Assembly (NCBI GenBank): GCA_964017185.1
Contig: OZ024883.1
Coordinates: 41,532,395 to 41,596,394, forward strand
Source of the DNA: Rugalucina vietnamica
Lineage: Eukaryota > Mollusca > Bivalvia > Lucinida > Lucinidae
Reading direction: 5' to 3'
Length of the DNA: 64,000 nt
The notes below the pieces were generated by a model. It had not been told where the DNA came from. It saw only the letters and a program-made list of their open reading frames with translations, and made no database searches. Within the stretch, counting starts at the first letter, position 1. Every line of letters begins with the position of its first letter. Positions 39,551 through 51,100 of the stretch are shown here, piece by piece. The position numbers and the translations under genes were made by a program.

Positions 39551-41248
39551 CAGTACCTTAATTAATTTTTTAGCCTATAGGGTATTTACGCACCCCTTTT
39601 TCATTCAATTGCGTATCTGGAATTTTAATTGGGTAAGTTCAATTCTGTTACGCACTCTATTTTCAATCAATTGGGTAAAATGGAAAACAATTTGGTAAAA
39701 ATGATGTTCGAGGTGTACATATGATCTTATTGCCTGAATAAATCTTATCTTATCTTACCATTTCCGAATACCATTTCCGATGACCAGAATCAGGTGAACC
39801 CCGAAGGTTCGTCGTCTGGCTCTGTAATTCTTCTTTATACTTTATGTTAACTTCCAGGTGTAGCGTATTCTTGACCTCTATAATATATTATCTACGTTTT
39901 GTAGTTGCGTTTAGCTTTAGTTGCATTACTAATTAATACTCCTGTATTAACTCTCTATAATGACCAATGTTTAACTTTCATATTATATGCAATTAATACT
40001 CCTGTATTAAATCTCTATAGTGACCACTGTATAACTCTCGTATTACATGGAAATTAAGACAATATCCCCGAAATTATAAAAAATGTCACAAATGTAAACC
40101 TTTAACTAGCACAACAGTGCAACAATTTCACATAAGAAAGGCACAACGGTGCAACATATTTACATTGTTTGTGTTTCTACTGCATATTTTTACTAATGTC
40201 CACCAGGGTCAAGGCCAACCATGGCCTCACCCTCACCTGCATGTCCTTCAGTCCTATCTTGAACCTGAACTATTTTGCCCCTACTGATTTTTAGATTCTT
40301 TTCATGTAGAATATTTGTTCTGTACCGCTTGTTTTCCCTCAATTTAAAAGCTTCTTCCCTTTGTTTCTTAGTTAAGTCCGGAGTAAAGTATATGTTCCTA
40401 AAAATCTCATCTTTACTCTGACGCAGATAGGTGTTAGCTTTCATTATGGATCTTTTAGACTCAAATGTTTTAACTGTAAAACGTAACGGTCTCTTTTTGG
40501 TTATTTCTCCATTTATTATCTCTCTACGACCCACTCTAACAGGCTTGATAACCTCAATTTCATCCACATTTAGATTCATTTTTTGTTCCATTAGATTTTG
40601 CAGAAATTCTGAGTCCTCACTTTGCCTCTCTTTAATATCCTCCTTCTTGCTCTCTGGCATGTTGAAAACCATCAGGTTTAATTTCCTACTTTCTATTTCT
40701 TTCATGTCTGTATATTCCTCGAGGGCTAACTTTCTGATTTGTTCTACACTTGCAATTTCATTTGCTTCTAGTTTCGTGACTCTTTCATCTAAAGATTGAC
40801 ACTTTGCTTCCACATTCCCAAGTCTAATTAAAACTTTACTCACACCAGGCACTGCGTTGATGCAATGCTCACAATACCAGGCTACACTATTGGTGACTGA
40901 AAGAACATCAAATGCTGATTTATCCAGTAGGGAGCACTTGGAACAGTATTTCTTTTCACAAAAGCCGCATTGTATATTACTTTCCTTATTTTCTTCTACT
41001 TTCGCTTTTGCATAGCATAAAATAAAAGGGAAACATTGATTGGTTGAGAGAATTAACTAAAATCACAGTCAACCAACGAAAAAACAGAAAAGAAATGGCT
41101 TCCAAAAACCGGTACGCAATTGATTTTTCCGGTATTGCGTATCGGCGATTTCTTTTGCGTTTTCTTACGCTACCAGATCGTTATTAATTGCGTTTTTTCA
41201 TATTTTAATTGGGTAGTTACGCAAATACCCAGCCTAATTAAGGTACTG
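39551..41248. mobile_element. 1.7-kb TIR element enclosing a LINE ORF1-like frame
   Basis: CAGTACCTTAATTA at the left and its inverse at the right are each followed inward by GGGTATTTRCGYA. ATATTT flanks both sides (39545-39550 and 41249-41254), consistent with a target duplication. The interior has an ORF1-like frame on the minus strand (40193-41020), two tandem roughly 70-bp units at about 39920-40050, and a LINE-type tail AATCTTATCTTATCTTACC at about 39740-39760. Confidence 0.6.
40193..41020 (-). CDS. LINE ORF1-like protein with Cys-rich finger and coiled coil
   Basis: An uninterrupted minus-strand frame of at least 220 codons, open further upstream into a Cys-rich module: QCGFCEKKYCSKC and, about 20 residues on, WYCEHC, like the PHD-type fingers of some non-LTR ORF1 proteins. 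Next comes a heptad-like coiled coil (VTKLEANEIASVEQIRKLAL). Then comes the ORF1 RNA-binding block with SRKLNLMVFNMPESK, EFLQNLMEQ and YLRQSKDEIFRNIYFTPDLT. Such proteins coat LINE RNA. No reverse transcriptase follows in the same element. No ATG is seen upstream in frame; the start is unresolved. Confidence 0.6.
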   Translation of the reverse strand, partial: LCYAKAKVEENKESNIQCGFCEKKYCSKCSLLDKSAFDVLSVTNSVAWYCEHCINAVPGVSKVLIRLGNVEAKCQSLDERVTKLEANEIASVEQIRKLALEEYTDMKEIESRKLNLMVFNMPESKKEDIKERQSEDSEFLQNLMEQKMNLNVDEIEVIKPVRVGRREIINGEITKKRPLRFTVKTFESKRSIMKANTYLRQSKDEIFRNIYFTPDLTKKQREEAFKLRENKRYRTNILHEKNLKISRGKIVQVQDRTEGHAGEGEAMVGLDPGGH

Positions 41249-41479
41249 ATATTTACAACATATCAAATATTTGATTCAGTAAGAATTTGGTGGTCCTGAT
41301 ATAAATTACCTAACATTGTTGTTGTCACATCTTTGCAGAAACGGAGCTTTTGTTTTTCTTCTGAAACTCTAATTTGACTGACACTAACTGTAGATGAAAG
41401 ATGGAGAATCACCACAAGAAACTTACTGAATCATATTTAAATATATTTATGAACTACATACATGTAAATGTTCAATATA

Positions 41480-43085
41480 AAGAAATGGTTTACATGTAAA
41501 AATGACACTATGAATCTGAATTTTTCCACCTTAGATATCTCTGTTTGAATGCCCAAAGGCTTGGGGCACTACGGATTGACTCTGGAAGGGCATTCCAAAT
41601 TTTTGAACCAGAGTATGCAAAAGTTTTCCTATAGATCTCAAGATTTGGTTTTGGTACATATAGTGTAGAATCTGATATGGATCTTAGGTTGACCTGGTGG
41701 ATGTCACTGGTGTAGGTAAATTTTGAACTTAAATAAGTGGGAGCTAGATTATGCAGAGATTTATACATGAGTATTGCTTTTCTGTAATTCACTCGTTCAT
41801 CAAATTTCATCCAGCCCAACGTTTGAAAAAGTTCCTCAGAAGGTGTATCCATAGGTTTATCTAAAATAAGTCTAGCTGCCCTTTTTTTGAAATTTGATTA
41901 GCTTTTCAACGAGATTATCATTACAATTTCCCCAGTTGCTACAACAATAGTCTAGATGGGGAAGTTTGTATGCATTGAAATACAGTTTACGTGTTGATAA
42001 ATTTAGGAAGGTTTTAATTCTTCCGAGAAGATATAACAGAGAATTACACTTTTTAAGCATGTTAAGAGTTGCCTTCACATGTGAAGACCAATTTAATGAG
42101 CTGTCGACTATAACCCCCAGCAGTTTCTCTTGGGTTGAATTTTGGATTTGGTCATTACCAATTTTAATGTTTGGAGCATTTGCCTGTAAATTAGTCTGCT
42201 TTGGGGCTGATGAAAGGAACATGGCTTTTGTTTTCAATATGTTAACTGTCATTTTATTTCTATTCAGTTCTATTCAGTTTCTATTCAGTTCCTCTGCAAT
42301 ATCTGCTGCAGAGGTTCCAGTCACTGTCATTGTAGCATCATCAGCGAAGAAATCAATTAGTGATTTATTTATTTCAAGAGCTAGGTCATTAATATATAGC
42401 AGGAAAAGTAGAGGTCCCAAGACTGATCCTTGAGGCACGCCTGCAGATATATGCAGTGGGTTTAATAACTTTCCTGAAACAGAGACTTGTTGTTGCCTTT
42501 GGGAAAGATATGATTCAAACCATCTAAGGGATCCCTCAACTTACTCAGCAATATTTTGTGATCCACCAGGTCAAATGCTTTAGAAAGATCTAACAGGACA
42601 GTGCCCACTATCTCATTCTTGTCTATGGCAGAAATCCAGTCATCAATGATAGCAGTTAAAGCAGACTCTTATGAATGGTTATTTCTGAAGCCAGATTGGC
42701 GCTCATATAGAAGATTGTGCCTGAGCAGGTAGTCTTTCACTTGATCGCTAATATGCCTTTCAATGATTTTTGATATTATTGGGAGAATTGAAATGGGTCT
42801 GTAGTTTGTTTTATCACTTTTATCTCCTTTTTTGAAGCAGGGAGTTACTTTGGCATGTTAAATTAGACTGTCTGGAAATATTTTTGTTCTGATGCTTAGA
42901 TTTATAATTTGGGTTAAAGGAGCTGCTATAATGTGTGAGCTCAGTCGTAGCATTTTGGCACTTAGGTCATCTAGTCCTGTGGCTTTTGAAATGTCTAGGC
43001 TTGAGAGCTGGGTTTGAACATATGATATTGTGATGGCTTGTAAGTCAAATGACACGTCTGATGAGATTTTACTTACCTAAACCTT
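41480..43085 (-). mobile_element. Broken non-LTR retrotransposon, RT region
   Basis: On the minus strand: DISKATGLDDLSAKML (43.0 kb), VLLDLSKAFD, GVPQGSVLGPLLFLLYIND, then FFADDATMTVTGTSAADIAE (catalytic FADD), thumb and tail (DERVNYRKAILMYKSLHNL, SGSKIWNALPESIRSA). A tandem repeat of AACTGAATAGA near 42265-42295 introduces a stop, and the frame changes near 41860. It differs in sequence from the LINE at 25451. The endonuclease is missing. Confidence 0.8.
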
Positions 43086-43125
43086 ACTTTAACCTGATGT
43101 TGTAAAATGACATGCTATCAATTGT

Positions 43126-43858
43126 GACACTGGCTATCCGCACGACGGTCGTGCCGATAACGCCGCTTATCGGCACGACCGTCGTGCGGATAAGCGGCGT
43201 TATCTGTATGACAGGGAAACCGACATCCAAATGTTAAAAATGTTTAGAAATGGATACATTTTAAGTTGATTAATATTATACACTGTCTTCAAAACTGACA
43301 GAATACTACACATGCAGGAATTCTTTACTTTTAAATTAACAAAATTGTTATTTTGCTGAAATTATTTACCTGTAAAAATCAATCATTCGTATGCGTAAAT
43401 GAGAAAGTAATTAACGTAACCTAAATAATAATAGAATGTGATATAATCCAAAAGAATAAACAGCCTATGACAATGGAGTATGGAAACATTTCAGTAACAC
43501 AATCAAAAAAATTGCAACGGTTATATTTTTTCTCTGCCGTAAGAAATCTACTGCGATTCAGTTTACATCAGCTGGATTAATCAAATCAAACTAGTTTTCT
43601 TATTCATAATTAACAAAAATGTTAATTTCGAATGTATTTCAATAAACTAAACACATAATTATTCATTTAATGACAAATTAATAGTTTAATGCATACGTAA
43701 GCTTGTTAGAAAATCTTATACTCCCGTCGTGCCGATAGCCAATACCTGTAGCATTGGCTATCCGCAAGGCGGTCGGGCCGATAACACCGCAAATCAGCAC
43801 GACCGTCGTGCGGATAACGCCGCTTATCGGCACGACCGTCGTGCGAATAGCCTCAGCC
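43126..43858. mobile_element. Foldback element with 9-bp TSD (MULE-like)
   Basis: ATCAATTGT occurs directly outside both ends (43117-43125, 43859-43867). Each end has GC-rich palindromes of GCACGACGGTCGTGC and CGATAACGCCGCTTATCG. The interior, about 500 bp, is AT-rich and non-coding. Nine-base duplications with long inverted ends are typical of Mutator-like elements. Confidence 0.65.
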
Positions 43859-43867
43859 ATCAATTGT

Positions 43868-45121
43868 AGAATCAGTTAAATATACTTAGTAGTGTGGTTA
43901 GGTACATGTATGCTTGAGTGCAGCAATGCTGTGTGGGTGGGGGGGCATCTGCTAGACCAGACCTATAAATGTGTGTAATAGACATCAAAATAAGTTCCTT
44001 TTGTAGCCTTAGCATTTCTATGACATCTGTCTGGTATACAATGTTAGGTGTATTTCATTACTTTCACCTGTTCAGTTGTGAGTTTGGGGTCAATGAGGGG
44101 TGAATTTCTATTTGGCAAGTCATTAGATTGATTTGCAGTCTTCATAACTAAAACATTGACATTAAACCTCTTTTGAACACTTAAAACAAAGTTTTACCAA
44201 CAATTTAGGATTTAGAGGCAATTGAAACAAAAATAATAAGATGTTATCAAGTCGTGAAAACTAATGACATTTCAAAAATCGCACCAGAAGCGTAAAATAT
44301 TTGCTTCTTTTAATTGTTTATGTTAGGTTTTCAAAAGATTTTATGACTGATTAAGAGGTAAATAGTTTCATTGTAGCTGACCGATCAAGCGATACACAAA
44401 GACATGTGTTATGGGCTGTTATGAAAATACATTGTTTGATCAGTCATCCCAAAGGTGTGGAAATTTATGGCATGTCTAGTTTCATTGGGACATCATCTTA
44501 ATTTGTGTTATCCATTTCTTGATTGGAGATAATTGATTCATGGGGCTAATAAACAACAAAGCCATGGTAAAGATAGACATTGTCAAAATGATTTTGGGAC
44601 GTCTCACAGCAAAAAAATCTTGCGTCCGAGAATCGTCTCTTAGCAGAAATATGCGTCCGAGCCCAAGTTTTCTCGTCCCCGGACGCCGAATCTGGCGTCC
44701 TCTAGATCCCTGATTCCTCATCAGTTTTAACCTGTTTTGTATATGTGTGAGAATGTCTGCATGTATGATACAGGTCATTATGTTCAAGAGTGATCAATGT
44801 CTAATTACAGATTGGGCCTAAAATATAAATGTGACTCAGGTTTCCTGACCGACCCATCAGAATAAGGACGGACTCAAACTCTTTTTAGTGATATCAGCGG
44901 TTTGACAGTTTTCCAACAATGCTTATTATTATAAAATGATACATTTTCAAAGCATTATATTTTTATTCAAATGACATCAAAATCAAAATAAATCGATACC
45001 AAATGAAAGAAAAATGTTTAAACTTATAAATAAGACATTGAAATAATTTCATTTTATTGATTTTATGTATATTTTGGTCAGTGGAACATGACCCGCTTTT
45101 TGGAGACAAATAAATTCAAAC
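43868..45121. other. Upstream region of eIF2A, no gene recognised
   Basis: AT-rich; should contain the eIF2A promoter and 5' UTR, but no TATA box or other core element can be assigned. GTCCGAG/CGTCC words cluster at 44600-44700. Confidence 0.35.
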
Positions 45122-48100
45122 ATGGCCGCCATTGAATTACACTTTGCTTGGCTTGTAGGTGACTTTTTTTCAATACATCTGATTGGTTTTTCTTTTAATA
45201 TCTTGATGGGTGTTTATATACTGAGTTCCACAGCCAACGCAACTCGTCCCTAAATTTTTAATAACTTTTTGTGGTTTCAGTCGATTCATCCGAAATTCCG
45301 AATATATGAAGTCAAACCATTTTCAAAGATGACCTGTTAAAATCAGCCGTCAGACTGTTTTCGTTCGCCTAGAATTGCGAAGAAACTGGCGAAGGGGTCA
45401 TTTTCAAAAATGAAGGAAAATTCAGCGATTTTAATGATTTTCTTGCAAAACTGTGCAAACCACCATAATTTAAAGCAATGAAACACATTGAAAAACGACT
45501 TTCCCATAGCTGCAATACACTTTATTCAATAGGGCTAGGTTGCCAACACAAAATAAAGCATATGGTTGACATCTGCATTGACGTCGACCATGTGACCAAG
45601 TGACGTTGAACGCCTTAAAACAAGCATTTTTCAAGTACCGAAAATCAATGCCATTTTCTGGCATTGAGCCGTGGGTTTCAACATTGGTATTGCCATACAC
45701 TTATCGGACGATCGTCCAAGATTTGAATCGTGTGAACTGTTTTGAAAAAATTCGAGCCCAGGCGTGCGGGGCACGGAAAATGCAGTTTAGTACCCTTGGA
45801 CGTGTTCCCGCGCATGCGCACTAAAATCACAGATTTGATAACATGCAAAGATTTTCGAGCCATTTTAATGATAAAAGTGCACAAAATTTTTCACATAATT
45901 GACCAATTTAAAAGAAGAGATGAAAAAATAGAGTTGCGTTGGCTGTGGATAAAAGGTAAATCTTTAACCTGATATGCAAATTTTTCATCCTGGCATTTTA
46001 TTACGATGGATGCCATTGGATGGAAAATTGCCTATTTTTAGATACGAAAATTCCTTATTTTTTTTATTTATTCATTTTCAGTGCGTGGGTCGGAAGGGCT
46101 GTGGATGATCAATGGCCCTCCAGCGTTAAAGACGAAGCCTCAGTTTGGCAGGTTAGATTATTAAATGAGCCGCCTTGTGGGAAAGCCAACAATGTGGTTT
46201 CTGAACAGGTCCGACACAAACCAAGCTGTACAAGCACAGAAAAGAGCTAGAAGCTTGAAATTTCGGATTTAAGTAGAAGAGGAATTGTACTATCCGAGTA
46301 GCGAAAACAAAGGCGCTGATCAGCTTACCGCGAAGCTGATCTGCGCCTTTGTTTTCGCATATGCAAATTGTTGGTTTTCCCATGAGGCGGCTCATTTAAT
46401 GAGCTTGTCTTAATACAATGGAAATTAATGTAATGATAATAAGATTTAAATAAGGATTCAAAATGATTTCTAGAAAACATTGCTACAGATTCCATAGTAT
46501 TAGTAATACAAGATTTCTCTGTCCTGAAAAAGCCTTCCATTTGGTTTGACCCATTGTCAGGGTTCCCACGGGCACTGGAAAACATGGAAAATGGCTAAAA
46601 TAAATTCCTTGCATGGAAAAGTCATGGAATTTGAAAAATGATGGAATTTTGATATGCAATGCCAGTTTGGATGTCTTTGGGATTCATTTTTTTTTTCCTC
46701 GATCGCTTTGAATTGCTCGCTGGATTAGTATCGATAAATAAAGTGATGTTTTTCAAAAGGGCATTCAAACTTATTTGTCTTCATCAGAAAACAAGATAAT
46801 ACCTTGAAGTAAGGTACTTTTGCAATAGAATTATCTGTTCTTGTCCTTTAAAAAGTGTTATATGACAAAAAAATTAATAAAGTAAAACAGAAAAATCAGT
46901 CCTGGAAATTTAACTATGATCATGGAATTATCATGGAAAAGTCATGGAATTTTATTTTATACTTTCCGTGGGAACCCTGCATTGTGAATTAGCAGCCAGA
47001 GATCACTCCGGTAAATTCTATAGCACCACTGGTCCGGGCTTTTGAATCGCATGCAAATTGTTACTTAAATATAGATAACCTTATGTTAGATGCCTCTCAA
47101 ATTTGAGCCATGTCATGAGAAAACCGGATTTTAGCCTATGCGAAAACAATGACACAGATCAGCTGCAGTAACTGCACAGCTGATCAGCGCCTTTGTTTTT
47201 TGCTACACGGCTAGTACAATTCCTCCTCTACTTACATTCAAAATTTTAAGCCTCTAGCTTTCATCTGTGACTGTACAGGCTGGTTTGTGTCCGAAACCCC
47301 AAAGACCTGTTTTCTTGCATCATGGCTCATTTTATTTCAGAGATACCAGTAAAGGATGCAAGGTGATGATATACAGTAAAGACGGGAAATTCTTCGCATG
47401 GTGCAATGGTAGAAAGTAAGCCTTTTATTTATTTTATTTTGCCAATACAATATACAGAGACTCTTTCAAGAAGCAGAAATTGAAAATTTCATTGGAAAAA
47501 TTTCAATATTTTTGCTTAAGACATTGATTGTGGGTACACGTTAGAACCACCTTGCCGAGGCAGTTCTAACGAGTACCCACAATCTATGTTTTGCAGCAAA
47601 AATAAGTTACATGATAAGAAAGAAATGTATACCCCTGAAACCCCAGTTTACTATATAAAAGTGGGGTACGAGGGGGTATACATTTCACAGACATGTTATC
47701 CGGATGTTTATTTCATTCAACAAAATAAGCTGTAATAGAGGGTGTCTGCGCTTTCTTTTTCTGAATTTCTGCAATTTTACAGAAAATGGTGGTGTTGTAA
47801 ACCCTGATACCTGTCTGTAACAAATAGTTGAACACAGTACAGTACTGGTACAGTAATCAGTCTAAAATTATATTCCAGTTTAATATAAGTCTGTTCTTCT
47901 AAGAGCCATCTGATTTTCCTGGGCCTACTTATCCAAAAGCTTTGGCTTATTATGTATGACATTTCACTGTTATTCGCAGTAGCTGTTCAGCGCCTTTGTT
48001 TTCGCTACACTGATAGTACAATTCCTCTTCTTCTTAAATCCAAAATCTCAAGCTTCTAGCCATCTTCTGTGAGTGTACAGCCCGGTTTGTGTCAGACCTG

Positions 48101-51100
48101 GTCGGAAACCACATTGTTGGTTTTCACATGATGCGACTCTTTGTTTTCTGTGTTTCTAGGGTAGTCATCATACAAACAAGTGACTTCAAAGTGTTACAAG
48201 AGATAGACAGCATACCAAAGACATCCAATTTGATGTTTTCACCTAAAGGATCCATTTTAGCCACATGGGAGCCATATACAGGTTTTTTTTTTTACCAGAA
48301 CATTACAAAAAACTTGCCCATGCAATAATTAAGAAATAGATCAGCTCTAGCAGTGAATTGTTGAGTAATAATTCACTGTTTGGAGGTCAGTTGTAAAGCA
48401 GATCAAATCACGAGCGTGCAGCAGATTTATCTGCATACAACTGACTGACAAACAGTGAATTATTACTAACAGTGAATTATTACTCAACAATCCACACACT
48501 AGAGCTGATCTATTTCAATTCTAACATGCAATAAACAGAATAAAATCATTTTGTTCTTTCAGTTTCTTTAACTGTTCCACCATTGGGCTGAAGAAATCAT
48601 GCCAAACGTTTGACTTTAACGCAAATGTTTACACATGTTATGTTTTTAACACATTGAAATGACGTTACACCGTCTAACGTCAAGGTAACGTGACTTATGG
48701 GATAGCTGACGTCATAATTTAATCAAAATGGTGTCAAAACGGCGCAAAGTAACATCATGCTTATTTGTTCAGTGAAATTGTTGCACAATATAACATGTTT
48801 TTAACCTTTGGCTTTATAGGCGAGGTGTGTTTGAAACAAAGATATTTTTCAGAAGAAAAAAATGAAAAATTCATTGGAAATGTTTTTAATAATTTTGTCT
48901 CAAAACATATACATGTATTGTGGGTACACTTTAGTACCGCCTCACAAGCACCCACAATGTATGTTTTGGATCAAAAATAAGAATATTAGGTATATCCCTG
49001 CATACCCCAGTTTTGTTGTATAAAAGTGGGGTATAAGGGTACATCAAACATGTATATATGTTACACGGAAATGTTTTTCTGATGTAATTATGCCTGGCCT
49101 AGTGGTTATAAAACTTTTCTTTTCGCTCAACTGAGCTGTCAGATCATTTGATCATCTCACTGCTGTGTCTGATGGTTGTTCGAACTTCACCCTAAGCTTA
49201 TGTGTGAGACAAGCCAAGCTCTGCTTGCAGGTGTGCCAGATGGTTTATCTCGGGGGTTCTGTTTTTGCCCAACCTACTGAGTGGCTTGTCATAACTGAAA
49301 TAATCTTGAAAGCGACATAAAAGTGAAAAAAAAACAAAAAAAACAATATAACTGCCCATAGTTATGAAATAATCAAAATAGATAGAAATTTCAAGTATGA
49401 ATCACAAGGAATTGTCATTTATTCTGCTAATTAATGTTAAAATGGCCAGCAATTAATAACATTTTCACCTTCAAGAGCAGGATAAATATCGCGCTCACCT
49501 GAGTGATAACAAAAATGCTATATGAGCCTTCGCATGAGAAAACCAACAATTTGAGTTTCCTGCCAGGTGCGACACAAACTGGCCTGTGCGGCTACAGAAG
49601 ATGGCTAGAAGCTTGAAATTTCAGATTTAGGAAGAAGAGGAAGAGTACTATCCCAGTAGCGAAAACAAAGGCGCTGATCAGCTTCGCAGTTACTATGAAG
49701 CTGATCTGTGGCTTTGTTTTTGCATATGCAGATTGTTGATTTTCTGATGCGGCGGCTCATGTAACTCATTTCATTTTCAGTTGACAAGGAAACTAACCAA
49801 GGAGTTCCAAATCTCTGCCTGTGGGAAGTTGCCACGGGAAAATGTCTCAAAGCTTTTATACAGAAGAAAGTCACATACTGGTAATATTTGAGCCACCTCA
49901 TGTGAAAACCATCAATCTGCATAGGCAAAAACAAAGACACAGATCAGCTTCGCGGTAACCGCGAAGCTGATCAGCGCCTTTGTTTTCACTACTCGGATAG
50001 TACAATTCCTCCTCTACTTAAATCTAAAATTTCAAGCTTCTAGCTATTTTCTGTGCTTGTGTCGGACCTGTTCGGAAACTACATTGTTGGTTTTCTCACG
50101 AGGCGGCTCATTTGATTATTCTTGTAAAGTTAAAATTAAAGTTTTCTGTAACAAGCATTCATCAATGACTTTTCAGTACACTTGTATATTGCAATGTGAA
50201 TATGTTGGAAAACTTTGGATGCATTCCTATATATTAAACTCCAAACAGCAGAATTCATCGGAGAATTTCTAGTTTTCAGAATATATAAATTCACTAACAG
50301 GAAGTGTTGGTAGTGAGTTAACACACCCACACATCTGTAAATGAGGTCATAGATTAATATAAGTTCCATAGGCGATATTGCCACTTGGCTTATTTTGGTA
50401 AAACCATAATATTTTTAGGTGTCCGCAGTGGACTATAAAACAGTGAACAGTTACTGTTCTGAAAAGTTACTCTTTATGCGCCTGAAATGAGAAAGTGGAC
50501 TTGCCCAGATTATTAAGGCTAATCTATTATCTTGTAGGTGTCAGGAGTACACTGAAAGATGAACTGCTCCTGTTGCCCCTATATATGAAATTAGACTGTT
50601 CCAAATGGTGAAGATGGGCACATCTGCTTGCCTTATTTGCGTGAATTGATTATGTTTTGTAGGTGTCCGCAATGGACAGATAATGACCAACAAAATTTAC
50701 TCTTGATGCCCCAAATTGAAAGTGGACTCCTCTTAATGATGGGTTGGAAAAGTCCACTGTGTTTATTAGGGCTAATCCATTATATTTTGTAGGTGTCCAC
50801 AGTGGACTGACGATGAGCAGCTTTGTTGTAGAAATGTTAATAATGAACTCCACTTCTTTGAAAACAGTAACTTTGGTAAGGTTCTAAAAGATTTGCAGTT
50901 TATATGATTTGATTTAAAAGTTTCCTGATTTGAGCCGCCGCGTGGGAAAACCAACAATCTGCATATCATATGCGAAAACAAAGACACAGATCAGCTTCGT
51001 GGTAACCGCGAAGCTGATCTGCGTCTTTGTTTTCGCTACACGGATAGTACACTTCCTCGTCTTCTTAAATCCGAAATTTCAAGCTTCTAGCCTGCTTCTG

